This document shows positions 28,097 through 37,779 of a stretch of 64,000 nucleotides of DNA, piece after piece; position 1 is the stretch's first letter; each line of letters starts with the position of its first letter. The DNA is taken from NCBI GenBank assembly GCA_040396955.1, contig JBBAWX010000011.1:1-64000 (forward strand). The letters are read 5' to 3'. The notes below the pieces were generated by a model, which was not told the origin of the DNA, made no database searches, and worked only from the letters and a program-made list of their open reading frames with translations. The DNA is from UBA965 sp040396955 (GTDB lineage Bacteria; Chloroflexota; Chloroflexia; Chloroflexales; Roseiflexaceae). A program made the position numbers and the translations under genes.

Positions 28097-28897
28097 ATGA
28101 CGCATACCACCCGTGACTTTTTGCGCCCGCACCTGATGACCTTGCCACCACACCGGGTGATGATTCGCGCCATTGAGGCCCGTCTCTTTGCCGAAACCGC
28201 CCCCGAGCTCGCTGAGCCTGTCCTCGATGTGGGCAGCGGTGATGGCACATTTGCCGAAATCGCCTTTCCGGGCAAAGTCATCTACGGCATTGATCCCATC
28301 GTTAGCGACACGCACGAGGCCAACGGACGACGCGTGTATCGTGGCTTGAGCGTGGCCGACGGCAAACATCTGCCCTTTGCTGACCGCACCTTTGCCTCCG
28401 CATTCAGTAACTGCGTCCTTGAGCATGTCGAGCCCTTGACTGAGACCCTCAGCGAGACCTTCCGCACACTCAAGCCGGGTGCGCCGTTCATTGCGTCGGT
28501 GGTCGGCAACCGCTTCCCCATGCAACTCCTCGGCACCAAAATTCTCAATGCCCTCGGATTTGATGGCATGCGTTATGGTCGCTGGTTCAACAAAATCTCT
28601 GTCCACCGCAACACGCTCAGTCGCGAAGAATGGAGCAAACGCTTCACCGATGCCGGCTTCGAAGTCGTCTCATGTCGGCCGTATTTCAGTGATTCCGCAT
28701 TGGCCCTGTTTGATGCCAGCCACTATATTGCCGCGCCATCGTTGCTCACTCGCAAACTGCTCGGGCGCTGGCTCATTGCACCGCCGTTCACACTCAACTG
28801 GCTCTGGGAGCCCATCTTGCGGCCACTCTATGAGGCACCGGCCCCCACAGATGCGCCCTACTATTTCTTCATATTGCGCAAACCAGTGACCGAGTAA
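28097..28897 (+). CDS. SAM-dependent methyltransferase (class I)
   Basis: A 266-residue methyltransferase. LDVGSGDG at residues 43-50 is SAM-binding motif I, and YGIDPIVSD carries the acidic residue that holds the ribose. FADRTFASAFSNCVLEHVE is the motif IV/V region of the Methyltransf_11 group. The C-terminal part is hydrophobic (LLTRKLLGRWLIAPPF) and may touch the membrane or a lipid-linked substrate. It is third in the epimerase-glycosyltransferase operon, so it may methylate a sugar or lipid-linked intermediate. The true substrate is unknown. Confidence 0.85.
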   Translation: MTHTTRDFLRPHLMTLPPHRVMIRAIEARLFAETAPELAEPVLDVGSGDGTFAEIAFPGKVIYGIDPIVSDTHEANGRRVYRGLSVADGKHLPFADRTFASAFSNCVLEHVEPLTETLSETFRTLKPGAPFIASVVGNRFPMQLLGTKILNALGFDGMRYGRWFNKISVHRNTLSREEWSKRFTDAGFEVVSCRPYFSDSALALFDASHYIAAPSLLTRKLLGRWLIAPPFTLNWLWEPILRPLYEAPAPTDAPYYFFILRKPVTE

Positions 28898-28994
28898 ATG
28901 CCCCCTGCTCAGAGAAAAACGACCGCATCTGCTCTGCAGGTGCGGTATACTTTTTGAGAGACATCCACCCATCACAACATGAAAAGAAGCATCC

Positions 28995-29747
28995 ATGAGC
29001 CTTCCTCGCATCGCCATCGTCACTGGTGCCAGCCGTGGCATTGGTCGTGCCACAGCCCATGCACTCGTGGCCGCTGGCTGGCACGTCGTCTTGGCCGGGC
29101 GCAACTCTGCTGATTTGCACAGCACCCAGCACCAAGCCATCACACCCGAGCACACGCTGTGTGTGCCGACTGACGTCACCAATCCAGAATCAGTCCGTGC
29201 GCTGTTTGACACCACCCTAACACATTTTGGCCGGGTCGACCTGCTCTTTAACAACGCTGGCATTGGTGCACCCGCCGTACCCATCGATGAGCTCGCCCTA
29301 GAGCAGTGGCATGCCGTCGTCAACACCAATCTCAACGGCATGTTTTATTGCCTACAACAGGCGTTTCGCGTGATGCGCCAGCAACACCCCCACGGGGGGC
29401 GCATCATCAACAACGGCTCGATTTCGGCAACCACACCGCGCCCCAATTCCATCGCCTACACGGCCACCAAACACGCCATTAGTGGGCTCACCAAAGCGGC
29501 AGCGCTCGATGGGCGCGCCTATTCGATTGCAGTCGGTCAAATCGACGTCGGCAACGCCGCCACCGACATGGCCGAACGCATGGGGCAGGGCATCATGCAG
29601 GCCCACGGAGCAGTGGCCGTTGAGCCCCTGATGGACGTGCGCCATGTCGCTGATGCGGTGGTCCACATGGCCAATTTGCCGCTGTCAGCCAATGTGCTCT
29701 TTCAGACCATCATGGCCACCAACATGCCATTCGTGGGGCGTGGGTAG
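28995..29747 (+). CDS. Short-chain dehydrogenase/reductase
   Basis: A 250-residue classical SDR. TGASRGIG at residues 10-17 binds the cofactor, NNAGIG is the structural NNAG motif, and the triad is S142, Y155 and K159 (YTATK). The R following the Gly motif and the loop after strand 2 (AGRNSADL) suggest NADP(H), but weakly. A TATACT at 28946-28951 in the 97-base gap may be its -10. Substrate is unknown. The C-terminal DVRHVADAVVHMANLP is typical of oxidoreductases acting on alcohols or ketones. Confidence 0.88.
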   Translation: MSLPRIAIVTGASRGIGRATAHALVAAGWHVVLAGRNSADLHSTQHQAITPEHTLCVPTDVTNPESVRALFDTTLTHFGRVDLLFNNAGIGAPAVPIDELALEQWHAVVNTNLNGMFYCLQQAFRVMRQQHPHGGRIINNGSISATTPRPNSIAYTATKHAISGLTKAAALDGRAYSIAVGQIDVGNAATDMAERMGQGIMQAHGAVAVEPLMDVRHVADAVVHMANLPLSANVLFQTIMATNMPFVGRG

Positions 29748-29797
29748 GATTCTTTGGTAAAATAGTGGCGCACGCACTCTGCGCTGAGGAGACGACG

Positions 29798-30799
29798 ATG
29801 TCAAAAGTCCGTACCGTGATGATTGGTTGTGGCGGCATGGCGCGCCACCACATCCGCAACATGATCAAAATGCGCCAAAGCACCGAAATCACCGTGGTCT
29901 GTGAGCCCTCCAATCAGGCCTACGAAGACACGGCTGCCCTCTTCGAAGAGGCGGGACTGCCCGTCCCTGCCAATCAACCTGACCTCGAGCGACTATTGCG
30001 CGAGCACGGTGCGGCCCTCGATGCGGCGTTCATCATCACTCCGCACGCCTACCACCACGATCAGACCAAGGCCTGCCTTGAGGCTGGCATTGATGTGCTC
30101 CTCGAAAAGCCCATGGTCATGAATGCGCAAGAGGCAGCTAGCCTGATTGAGACGCGCGATCGCACCGGCAAATTGCTGGTAGTCGCCTTCCCTGGCAGCC
30201 TTTCGCCCAACATTCGCACGGCCGTTTCCATGCTGCGTAACGGCGACATTGGCACCGTCAAAACAATTAGCGGCGTCGTCTGGCAAAACTGGGGGCCAAA
30301 CACGGTCAACACCTGGCGGCAAATTCCCGCCATGGCCGGCGGCGGCTTTTTGTTCGACACCGGTGCTCACCTACTCAACACCACCGTCGATTTGGCCGGT
30401 GAGGATGTCGCCGAAGTCGCCGCCTTCCTCGACAATCAAGGCCGCCCGGTCGAGACCCTCGGAGTCGTGATTGCCCGCCTCAAATCGGGGGTCCTCGTGT
30501 CACTCCACGGTAGCGGTGAGGCCATGCCCTCATGTCATTCTGACATCCGCGTCTTTGGCGACAAAGGCATTCTCTACACCGGAGTTTGGGGTGAAAAACT
30601 CCAAGTCCAGTTCGACGGCGATACACCACCCGCCACGGTCGAGACGCCCGCATCTATGGGCGTGTGGGAGCAGTTCCTCGGCGTGCGCAACGGAGCGACC
30701 AATCCCTGTCCACCCGAAGTCGGCATGCGCATGGCCAAGCTCTGGGATGCCATCCAGGCGTCAGCTGCCAAGGGCGGGAGTGCCATTACCGTCAAATAA
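29798..30799 (+). CDS. Gfo/Idh/MocA-family oxidoreductase
   Basis: A 333-residue NAD(P)-dependent dehydrogenase of the glucose-fructose oxidoreductase/inositol dehydrogenase family. The N-terminal Rossmann part has VMIGCGGMARHHIRNM. The central EKPMVMNAQEA block carries the conserved E-K-P lysine. The C-terminal beta-sheet domain includes GGGFLFDTGAHLLNT with the catalytic D-x3-H pair. ATG 29798 follows GAGGAG at six bases. TAAAAT about 40 bases upstream could be a -10. The likely substrate is a sugar or polyol. It is followed by a long perfect hairpin. Confidence 0.88.
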   Translation: MSKVRTVMIGCGGMARHHIRNMIKMRQSTEITVVCEPSNQAYEDTAALFEEAGLPVPANQPDLERLLREHGAALDAAFIITPHAYHHDQTKACLEAGIDVLLEKPMVMNAQEAASLIETRDRTGKLLVVAFPGSLSPNIRTAVSMLRNGDIGTVKTISGVVWQNWGPNTVNTWRQIPAMAGGGFLFDTGAHLLNTTVDLAGEDVAEVAAFLDNQGRPVETLGVVIARLKSGVLVSLHGSGEAMPSCHSDIRVFGDKGILYTGVWGEKLQVQFDGDTPPATVETPASMGVWEQFLGVRNGATNPCPPEVGMRMAKLWDAIQASAAKGGSAITVK

Positions 30800-30812
30800 T
30801 CACCCCGTTCCC

Positions 30813-30846
30813 ACCTGCCGCCGTGGCATACGCCACGGCGGCAGGT
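30813..30846. terminator. Perfect 15-bp stem hairpin, probable terminator without T-run
   Basis: ACCTGCCGCCGTGGC at 30813-30827 pairs perfectly with 30832-30846 around an ATAC loop. It lies 13 bases after the oxidoreductase stop. No T-tract follows on either strand, so it may be a mRNA end-stabilising stem rather than a classical terminator. Confidence 0.65.
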
Positions 30847-30984
30847 GCGTCTACACCCCTCGCTACCGCCATCTCGTGCGATCACTCCTCCGTACTTCTG
30901 CCCGAACACCCCGCTTTACGCTATAATAGGGGCAGATGTCACCACACACCGGGTGGTGTTGCGGCACCGCTCCAAGGCAAAAAA

Positions 30985-31671
30985 ATGACCCAACCGCTTG
31001 TCATTACCATCGATGGTCCAGCTGGATCAGGCAAAAGCACCCTCGGAGCTCGCTTGGCCACGGTGTTGAATTATGTATACTTTGACACCGGCGTCATGTA
31101 TCGCGCTTTGGCATTAGCCGTCTTACGGGCCGGTTGTGCCCCCGACGATAGTGTGGCAGTGACCAAGTTGGCCGAAGCCTGCCATATCGGTGTACACCCG
31201 CCCAATCACAGCGACGGCCGTCAGTACACCATTACTCTGGATGGCGCCGATGTCACCTGGGACATTCGCCAACAAGCGGTGGAACGCATCGTCTCACAGG
31301 TGGCCGCACACCCACCGGTCCGCACCATCTTGCGGGCTCGGCAACGCGCAATTGGTCTTGCAGGTCGAGTGGTCATGGTTGGGCGCGACATTGGCTCCAT
31401 CGTGCTCCCCGAAGCCCCCTTAAAAATCTACCTCGATGTGTCGATTGCTGAGCGCGTACACCGCCGGATTGCCGAACTCGACGCCCGTGGTGAGCAGATT
31501 GACCGTGCCGCCCTCACCGAATCCATCCGCACCCGTGATGAACGCGACCGTCATGTCATGTACCCGGCACCGGATGCCGTCATCATCGACGGGAGTCGGC
31601 ATACCCCCGAAGAAACCCTGCATCAAGTGCTTGCACTGGTCACGCACATTCCCGTCTTCCAGGCATCGTGA
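30985..31671 (+). CDS. cmk: Cytidylate kinase
   Basis: A 228-residue enzyme phosphorylating CMP and dCMP with ATP in the cytoplasm. The P-loop is GPAGSGKST at residues 11-19. YFDTGVMYRALA is the conserved NMP-binding start, GRDIGSIVLPEAPLKIYLD follows, and RDERDRHVMYPAPDAVIIDG is the lid and C-terminal part. Length is standard. TATAAT at 30922-30927 supports a promoter in the upstream gap. AAGG lies eight bases before the ATG at 30985; an in-frame ATG far upstream lies within the preceding gene and is rejected. Confidence 0.95.
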   Translation: MTQPLVITIDGPAGSGKSTLGARLATVLNYVYFDTGVMYRALALAVLRAGCAPDDSVAVTKLAEACHIGVHPPNHSDGRQYTITLDGADVTWDIRQQAVERIVSQVAAHPPVRTILRARQRAIGLAGRVVMVGRDIGSIVLPEAPLKIYLDVSIAERVHRRIAELDARGEQIDRAALTESIRTRDERDRHVMYPAPDAVIIDGSRHTPEETLHQVLALVTHIPVFQAS

Positions 31672-31692
31672 AAGGGTCACAGGTGATCGTGT

Positions 31693-33543
31693 ATGCGCCG
31701 ATTTTTTGGGATGTTCATTGCGCTCGTCATCATTGCGGTCAGCACACTACTGCCCACTCCTAGCGCCGCCCAAAGTAGCAATCGTGTCACCATTGATGCG
31801 ATTGTCGGCTTCGAGAACGCTTTTTTCGCTGACACATTTGCCCCCGTGCGGCTCGTGGTCAACGGCGACAACCGTGACCGCACCGTCACCATTGAGTGGG
31901 TGGTCAGCGATGACAATGGCACGACAGTCGCCTGGCAAAAAGACCTCAACCTCCCGGCCCAGAGCCGCAAATTCGTCAATGCCACCTTTGTGCTCCCTGG
32001 CTACTCCCGTAGTATTGTGGCCCGGGTCCGCGACAGCGATGGCCGCATCGTGGCGAGTACCATGGTCGATGCGCAACCGGTGTTTGACAGCCTGCATGTG
32101 GTGGTCAGCTCCAATACCAACCTACTCCGCGCCCTCAGCCAACCCGATCCCAGCATTAGCATGGTGCCCGAAGTCCGCCACATCACGGTCGATCTCTTAC
32201 CCAGCCAAGTTACCGCATTCCACGGCGTCACCACGTTGTTCATTGATGACCCTAGTCAGTTGAGCGTGGCGCAGGCTGACGCAGTACGCACCTGGATGAC
32301 ACTGGGTGGCACGCTGGTTGTGGCCGGCACACTCACAGGGCCACTCGCAGACATGGCCCTCGTTACCCCGCAAGCCACCATGCTTGCCCCCGATGCACTC
32401 ACGCTCCCACCCCAAGCACCAGCTCCCTGGCCCGTCGCGGTGTCAGTACCGGCAGTCACCCTGCGTAATCCGGATGCCACTCAGGTCATCGCCAATGTGC
32501 CCCTGCTGTGGCAGGCCAATATGGCCCGTGGGCGCATGTTTCACAGTAGTGTGGCATTTGCAGCGACACAAGACTGGCCCGGACAACGCTGGTTGTGGCA
32601 AGCGGTAATCGAGCCAATCTACCCATCGCTGGTATCGACCATCGGCTACGCAAACACGTATCAATACAACGAGCCATTGTCTGCAAGTCTGACCATACCG
32701 TCGTTGTCACGCCCCGCACCGATGCTCCTTGTAGCGATTATTGCCCTCTATATTGCCTTGATTGGCCCAGCAACCTACTTCGTATTGAAACGCCGCGGTC
32801 AGCTCGACTGGGCCTGGGTCGTCATTCCCATCATTGCCGTGGCACTCAGTGGCAGCCTCATCGCGGTTGGCATCGTGCAACGTGGCAGTAGTGTGCTCCT
32901 CTATCACCTCACCATCGTGCAACAACACGCCACGGCGACAAAGGCCTACGCAAGTACCACCACCGCCCTCTACACCCCATTCCGCAGTACCTTTCGGACC
33001 CAGATTGCTCCTGTCGAAAGTCTACGCCTACTGACCGTACCAGCCACCACCAGTGTACAGACGGCACGCGATGACTACGCGGTCGACATTGTTGGAAATA
33101 TTGGCTCCGTCCAGTACATTGCCACCAATCAACACATTACCGCCCTGTCACTCACACCAGCGCTCACGCGCACCGATCAGTCCATTCGTGGCGACGTTGT
33201 GCTCCATGGCAACAGTGCCCTCAGCGATGCCGGTATCCTCTATCAAGACCAGTACTATCCACTTGGTGACCTCCGTGGTGGCATCCCAAGTCGGATTGAT
33301 CCCAATCGCCCTGCAATCTCGTTTCCGTGTGATATCACCGGAGATGCGGCCACCCATATCGACAAAAATCGCCTCTTTGTGGCCGTCTTTGGCCCATGTG
33401 GCGCCATGCCCGCATTTCGCGCCGATCAGGCCCTCCTCATTGGCTGGAGCACACCGACCGTCGCAGTGCCCGCCATTGCCGACATCATCCCCCAAGCACA
33501 ACCCCAGCTCCACATCATCACCATTGACTTGGCTGACGAGTAA
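31693..33543 (+). CDS. Exported/membrane protein of unknown function with two C-proximal helices
   Basis: A 616-residue protein with a clear signal peptide (residues 1-26, MRRFFGMFIALVIIAVSTLL then cleavage near PSAAQ). Residues about 27-330 are beta-rich and extracytoplasmic (AFFADTFAPVRLVVNGDNRD), and contain a region (ITVDLLPSQVTAF...MTLGGTLVVAG) resembling the class I glutamine-amidotransferase-like fold used by some envelope proteins. Helices lie at about 343-365 and 375-400, followed by another soluble domain. AGGTGA precedes the ATG by six bases. It lies 21 bases after cmk and 7 before tilS, so it is probably co-transcribed with both. I do not recognise a named family. Confidence 0.75.
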   Translation: MRRFFGMFIALVIIAVSTLLPTPSAAQSSNRVTIDAIVGFENAFFADTFAPVRLVVNGDNRDRTVTIEWVVSDDNGTTVAWQKDLNLPAQSRKFVNATFVLPGYSRSIVARVRDSDGRIVASTMVDAQPVFDSLHVVVSSNTNLLRALSQPDPSISMVPEVRHITVDLLPSQVTAFHGVTTLFIDDPSQLSVAQADAVRTWMTLGGTLVVAGTLTGPLADMALVTPQATMLAPDALTLPPQAPAPWPVAVSVPAVTLRNPDATQVIANVPLLWQANMARGRMFHSSVAFAATQDWPGQRWLWQAVIEPIYPSLVSTIGYANTYQYNEPLSASLTIPSLSRPAPMLLVAIIALYIALIGPATYFVLKRRGQLDWAWVVIPIIAVALSGSLIAVGIVQRGSSVLLYHLTIVQQHATATKAYASTTTALYTPFRSTFRTQIAPVESLRLLTVPATTSVQTARDDYAVDIVGNIGSVQYIATNQHITALSLTPALTRTDQSIRGDVVLHGNSALSDAGILYQDQYYPLGDLRGGIPSRIDPNRPAISFPCDITGDAATHIDKNRLFVAVFGPCGAMPAFRADQALLIGWSTPTVAVPAIADIIPQAQPQLHIITIDLADE

Positions 33544-33550
33544 TCCGACG

Positions 33551-34951
33551 ATGCATGCCCTCGAGCACCACCTCCAACAACACTGGGGCGAGCTGGCCCA
33601 CCAACGCTGCCTGGTCGCTGTCTCGGGGGGGCCAGATTCACTGGCGCTTCTCTATGCCCTCACAACATACCTGCCCCAAGGTGCGCTTCACCTGTACCAT
33701 CTCGATCACAGCTTCCGAGGCGCTGAGTCGGCGGCCGAGGCCGAATTCGTGCATCAGACCGCACATCGGCTCGGTATTGCACACACCATCGAACAAGCCG
33801 ATGTGGTCGCCGAAACCACCGCGAGCAACATCAACGAGGCCGGTCGATTCGTGCGCTACCGCCGCCTTGCTGCCTGTGCCGCACGGATTGGAGCCGACGC
33901 AGTACTCGTCGCCCACACCCGTGACGATCAGGTCGAAACCGTGCTGATGCACTTGCTCCGTGGCAGTGGGAGCACTGGATTGGCCGGCATGCTTCCACGC
34001 ATTGCCTGGACAGATTGGGTGCCTGCCTCCTCTCCAACCCTCACCGGACAAGCCCAGCTTATTCGCCCACTACTCGACATTGACCGCACAATCATCGACG
34101 ACTACTGTGCGGTGCGTCAGCTTACGCCGACCAGCGACCCCAGCAACACCAAGCAGAGCTCTCAGCGTATCCGATTGCGACGCAATATCATCCCTCAACT
34201 GCGCCAAGAACAACCTCAACTCAACACAATCGTGGCACGTACCGCCATGCTTCTTGCCGAACAAAATACCGCGCTAGAGCAGATAGTCACCTCTCAGTGG
34301 CAGACGTTATGCACTTCATTTGCACAGGTCACCTTGCTCAAACGCACTCCGGTGGCACAGCTCCCCGTCGCCTTGCAACGCATCGCCATCCGGCAGGCCT
34401 GTGCCCAACACTACCCGCACCTACGTGAGCTACACTGGGAACACGTTGAATCCATGCGCCAGAGCCTACTCACCGGCACGCCGCTCAACACTGCGCCCCC
34501 CCAACCCTACCGAGTACGCCACCATCCCGAAGGGTTATTGATTGGGCCAGCCGACCTGCCCGGAGCTCCCGCCCCGCAGTACGGTGGAGTCGCACGCACA
34601 CTCGCAGATGGCACGCGCATCATCTGTGGTGCGTTTCATCTGCATTGCGCCCACGTCACACAAGCACCGGCATCTCACCCGTGGCAGGTGGCGCTGTCAC
34701 CCACACACGCCTATGTCATACGGACACGCCAGATCGGTGAGCGCATGGCCATCAACCAACACCAGCACCATCGCCGCCTGCAAGATGTCATGCTCGATGC
34801 CAAAATTCCGGCCCCGCACCGGGCACAATGGCCCATTCTCGCCACCGAACATGCGGTGGTGTGGGTCATCGGCGTCCGGGTCGACCCAGCGTTTGTGGCC
34901 CCCGTGGGGACACCCGCGTTGCTCTGCACAGTTCAACAGAATCAGGTATGA
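33551..34951 (+). CDS. tilS: tRNA(Ile)-lysidine synthase
   Basis: A 466-residue enzyme that converts C34 of the CAU-anticodon isoleucine tRNA to lysidine, using ATP and lysine. The PP-loop SGGPDS is at residues 25-30. LYHLDHSFRGAESAAEAEF and INEAGRFVRYRRL follow as in the family, and the C-terminal half holds the TilS-specific domains (IRTRQIGERMAINQHQHHRR). Only the ATG at 33551 fits; the long upstream frame overlaps the previous gene. The order tilS-hpt-ftsH is the same as in Bacillus and many other bacteria. Confidence 0.93.
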   Translation: MHALEHHLQQHWGELAHQRCLVAVSGGPDSLALLYALTTYLPQGALHLYHLDHSFRGAESAAEAEFVHQTAHRLGIAHTIEQADVVAETTASNINEAGRFVRYRRLAACAARIGADAVLVAHTRDDQVETVLMHLLRGSGSTGLAGMLPRIAWTDWVPASSPTLTGQAQLIRPLLDIDRTIIDDYCAVRQLTPTSDPSNTKQSSQRIRLRRNIIPQLRQEQPQLNTIVARTAMLLAEQNTALEQIVTSQWQTLCTSFAQVTLLKRTPVAQLPVALQRIAIRQACAQHYPHLRELHWEHVESMRQSLLTGTPLNTAPPQPYRVRHHPEGLLIGPADLPGAPAPQYGGVARTLADGTRIICGAFHLHCAHVTQAPASHPWQVALSPTHAYVIRTRQIGERMAINQHQHHRRLQDVMLDAKIPAPHRAQWPILATEHAVVWVIGVRVDPAFVAPVGTPALLCTVQQNQV

Positions 34952-34987
34952 TACAGAACAATCGACCTTGTCTTATGGGGAGCAACC

Positions 34988-35539
34988 ATGCATCACGACA
35001 TCGAGACCATCCTACTCTCGAGCGAGCACATTCAAGAACGCATCACCACTCTCGGGCAAACACTGACCCGCGATTATCAACCGCTCGGTGATTTGGTGAT
35101 TATCGGCGTCTTGAAAGGGTGCACCATGTTCATGATGGATCTCATCCGTGCCATTGACATGCATGTCACCATTGATTTCATCGCCACATCCAGCTACGGC
35201 AGTGGCACACACACGAGTGGCGTCGTACGCCTGCTCAAAGATCTCGACATGGATATCGCCAATCGGCATGTGCTCATCGTTGAAGACATCATCGACAGTG
35301 GTCTGACGCTGGCGTATCTCCATGCCCAACTCCAAAAACGCAATCCGGCAAGCATGCGTATCTGCACCCTCCTCAACAAACCGGCCCGCCGTGACCCCAG
35401 CGTCACCCTCAGCGTCGATTACCTCGGCTTCGACATCCCCAATGAGTTCGTGGTCGGCTATGGGCTCGACTACGCCGAACACTACCGCAACCTTCCGTAC
35501 ATCGGTGTCCTCAAACCGTCGGTATACACACACGCCTAA
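34988..35539 (+). CDS. hpt: Hypoxanthine phosphoribosyltransferase
   Basis: A 183-residue purine salvage enzyme that makes IMP or GMP from the base and PRPP. The PRPP-binding motif VLIVEDIIDSGLTL lies near residues 94-107, VIIGVLKGCTMFMMDL holds the pyrophosphate loop, and VDYLGFDIPNEFVVGYGLDY is the specific C-terminal block of HPRT enzymes. It is 36 bases downstream of tilS and followed by a hairpin at 35549-35580. Confident on the family, less so on preference for hypoxanthine versus guanine. Confidence 0.93.
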   Translation: MHHDIETILLSSEHIQERITTLGQTLTRDYQPLGDLVIIGVLKGCTMFMMDLIRAIDMHVTIDFIATSSYGSGTHTSGVVRLLKDLDMDIANRHVLIVEDIIDSGLTLAYLHAQLQKRNPASMRICTLLNKPARRDPSVTLSVDYLGFDIPNEFVVGYGLDYAEHYRNLPYIGVLKPSVYTHA

Positions 35540-35548
35540 ATAACCGTG

Positions 35549-35580
35549 GTGGCACGTATGCCATGCTGTGTACGTGCCAC
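35549..35580. terminator. Hairpin after hpt, probable terminator without T-run
   Basis: GTGGCACGTA at 35549-35558 pairs perfectly with TACGTGCCAC at 35571-35580. No T-tract follows. Confidence 0.5.
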
Positions 35581-35640
35581 GCTATCGATGCTCGGCTATT
35601 AGAAAAGCATAAGAGTTAACAAACTATCATCTTTTTGTGC

Positions 35641-35670
35641 TTGCCCCATGAAAAAGCACAGTGCTATAAT
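35641..35670 (+). promoter_or_regulatory. Probable ftsH promoter
   Basis: TTGCCC at 35641-35646, an 18-bp spacer and a perfect TATAAT at 35665-35670. The predicted leader is about 84 bases. It contains GGAG pairing with CTCC some 20 bases before the start, and there is no good ribosome site close to the ATG. Confidence 0.65.
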
Positions 35671-35760
35671 CAATGTACTACATTCGTTGTAGCGTGTTCC
35701 CCTACCCCTACACTGGAGCACATCAAACCCGGAGTGCAATCTCCTAGATTGTGAAACGAT

Positions 35761-37629
35761 ATGGGCGAAAACCGCTGGCTCAAAAATAGTTTCGTCTACC
35801 TCATCATCCTCGTTGCGGCACTGGCGCTGTTCTTCAACTACTTCAGCGGCACGCAGACGGTCAGCGAAGAGAAGGGCATTTATGCGGTGCTCGCCGACGC
35901 CAAGGCCGGTAAGGTTGAGCGCATCGAAGTGCAGTCAGGTAGCAACGAAATCATCGTTCGGTATCTCGGTAGCTCGGCATCGGTCCGTTCGCGCATCGAG
36001 ACCGGTGATAGCATCACGACCCTGTTGGTACAGGCAGGAGTCCCACTTGAGAGTGTCGACGTCAAAATCGGCGCTGCTCCGGCTTGGGGTGGGCTTTTCA
36101 ACGTCCTCGGCGTCTTGCTCCCCGTCTTCCTCATGATTGGGTTTTTTGTCTTCTTCATGCGCCAGGCTCAGGGCTCCAACAACCAGGCGATGTCGTTTGG
36201 CAAAAGCCGTGCCCGCATGTTCTCGGGTGACAAGCCAAGTGTCACCTTTGCCGACGTGGCAGGTCAAGAAGAAGCCAAGCAGGACCTCACCGAAATCGTG
36301 GAATTCTTGAAGTTCCCCGACAAGTTTGCCTCGCTTGGTGCACGCATCCCGCGTGGTGTCTTGATGGTGGGCCCGCCGGGAACCGGTAAAACCCTGCTTT
36401 CACGCGCCGTGGCCGGTGAAGCGGGCGTTCCCTTCTTCTCGATTTCTGGCTCAGAGTTCGTCGAAATGTTCGTTGGTGTTGGCGCGTCGCGCGTCCGCGA
36501 CCTCTTTGATCAGGCCAAGCGCAATGCTCCCTGTATCATCTTCATTGACGAAATCGACGCCGTCGGGCGTCAGCGCGGTGCAGGTCTCGGCGGCTCACAC
36601 GACGAGCGCGAGCAGACCCTCAATCAAATCTTGGTGGAGATGGATGGTTTTGACTCCAACACCAACATTATCGTGATTGCGGCCACCAACCGCCCAGACG
36701 TGCTTGACCCGGCCCTCATCCGCCCCGGTCGTTTCGATCGCCAAGTGGTGCTTGACGCCCCCGACATGAAGGGTCGCGTGGCCGTGCTCCACGTCCATAC
36801 CAAGGGCAAACCACTGGCCGATGATGTCGATATGAGCGTGGTCGCCAAGCTGACCCCGGGATTCTCGGGTGCTGATCTCGCCAACGTTGTCAACGAAGCT
36901 GCCATCCTAGCAGCCCGCCGCTCCAAGAAGCAAATCGGGCAAATTGAGCTTACCGATGCCGTCGAGCGCGTCGCACTCGGAGGTCCAGAGCGCCGTAGCC
37001 GTGTCATGACCGACCGCGAGAAGTTGCTGGTCGCCTATCATGAAGCCGGGCACGCCATTGCGGCTGCCGGCATGGCCAAAGCACACATGGTCCAAAAAGT
37101 GACCATCATCCCACGTGGTCGTGCAGGTGGCTACACCCTCTTCCTGCCCGAAGAAGATAGCCTGCGCTACACCACCGCCTCGCAGTTCACCGCGCAGTTG
37201 GTGGCCGCTCTCGGCGGACGAGTGGCTGAGGAGATTATCTTCGGCATCGAAGAAGTCACCACCGGCGCATCCGGCGATATCACCCAGGTCACCCGCATCG
37301 CTCGTTCGATGGTGACACGCTATGGCATGAGCCCATCGCTCGGGCCTATCGCGTTTGGCGAAAAAGAAGAGATGATCTTCCTTGGTCGCGAAATCAGCGA
37401 ACAGCGCAACTACGGCGAAGATGTGGCCCGCAAAATCGACGCTGAAGTCTATCGCATTGTGGCCGATGCCTACGAGCGCACCCGCCAGATTTTGTTGGTG
37501 CACCGCGAAGTGCTCGACGATATGGCAAATGCACTCATCGAGTACGAATCCGTCGATGGCGAACGTTTGCACAGCTTGATTGCCCGGGTACGCCAAACCA
37601 ATGGCATTGTACAGGTAGTCGAGAATTAA
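35761..37629 (+). CDS. ftsH: ATP-dependent membrane zinc metalloprotease FtsH
   Basis: A 622-residue membrane-anchored AAA+ protease for quality control and turnover of membrane and regulatory proteins. Two N-terminal helices (residues about 11-27 and 103-128) frame a small external domain. The AAA domain has Walker A GPPGTGKT at 204-211, Walker B FIDEIDAVG near 262, and the second region of homology RPGRFDRQ. The zinc site HEAGH is at 427-431. Length and order are standard. The start ATG has no clear Shine-Dalgarno sequence, unlike most genes here. A strong terminator follows. Confidence 0.97.
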   Translation: MGENRWLKNSFVYLIILVAALALFFNYFSGTQTVSEEKGIYAVLADAKAGKVERIEVQSGSNEIIVRYLGSSASVRSRIETGDSITTLLVQAGVPLESVDVKIGAAPAWGGLFNVLGVLLPVFLMIGFFVFFMRQAQGSNNQAMSFGKSRARMFSGDKPSVTFADVAGQEEAKQDLTEIVEFLKFPDKFASLGARIPRGVLMVGPPGTGKTLLSRAVAGEAGVPFFSISGSEFVEMFVGVGASRVRDLFDQAKRNAPCIIFIDEIDAVGRQRGAGLGGSHDEREQTLNQILVEMDGFDSNTNIIVIAATNRPDVLDPALIRPGRFDRQVVLDAPDMKGRVAVLHVHTKGKPLADDVDMSVVAKLTPGFSGADLANVVNEAAILAARRSKKQIGQIELTDAVERVALGGPERRSRVMTDREKLLVAYHEAGHAIAAAGMAKAHMVQKVTIIPRGRAGGYTLFLPEEDSLRYTTASQFTAQLVAALGGRVAEEIIFGIEEVTTGASGDITQVTRIARSMVTRYGMSPSLGPIAFGEKEEMIFLGREISEQRNYGEDVARKIDAEVYRIVADAYERTRQILLVHREVLDDMANALIEYESVDGERLHSLIARVRQTNGIVQVVEN

Positions 37630-37648
37630 ACTTCAGCGCATCACCCGA

Positions 37649-37684
37649 GCCGGCGACGTGCATTTCTGCACGTCGCCGGCTTTT
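37649..37684 (+). terminator. Strong intrinsic terminator of ftsH
   Basis: GCCGGCGACGTGCA (37649-37662) pairs perfectly with 37667-37680 around a TTTC loop, followed by TTTT. Confidence 0.92.
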
Positions 37685-37779
37685 CCTTGTCTCAATGCGT
37701 ACTCGCACCAAATGGTATACCAATGCCCACCCCTGTGCTATAATACGTGATTATAGAGTCATGCACTGAGGAAATACAT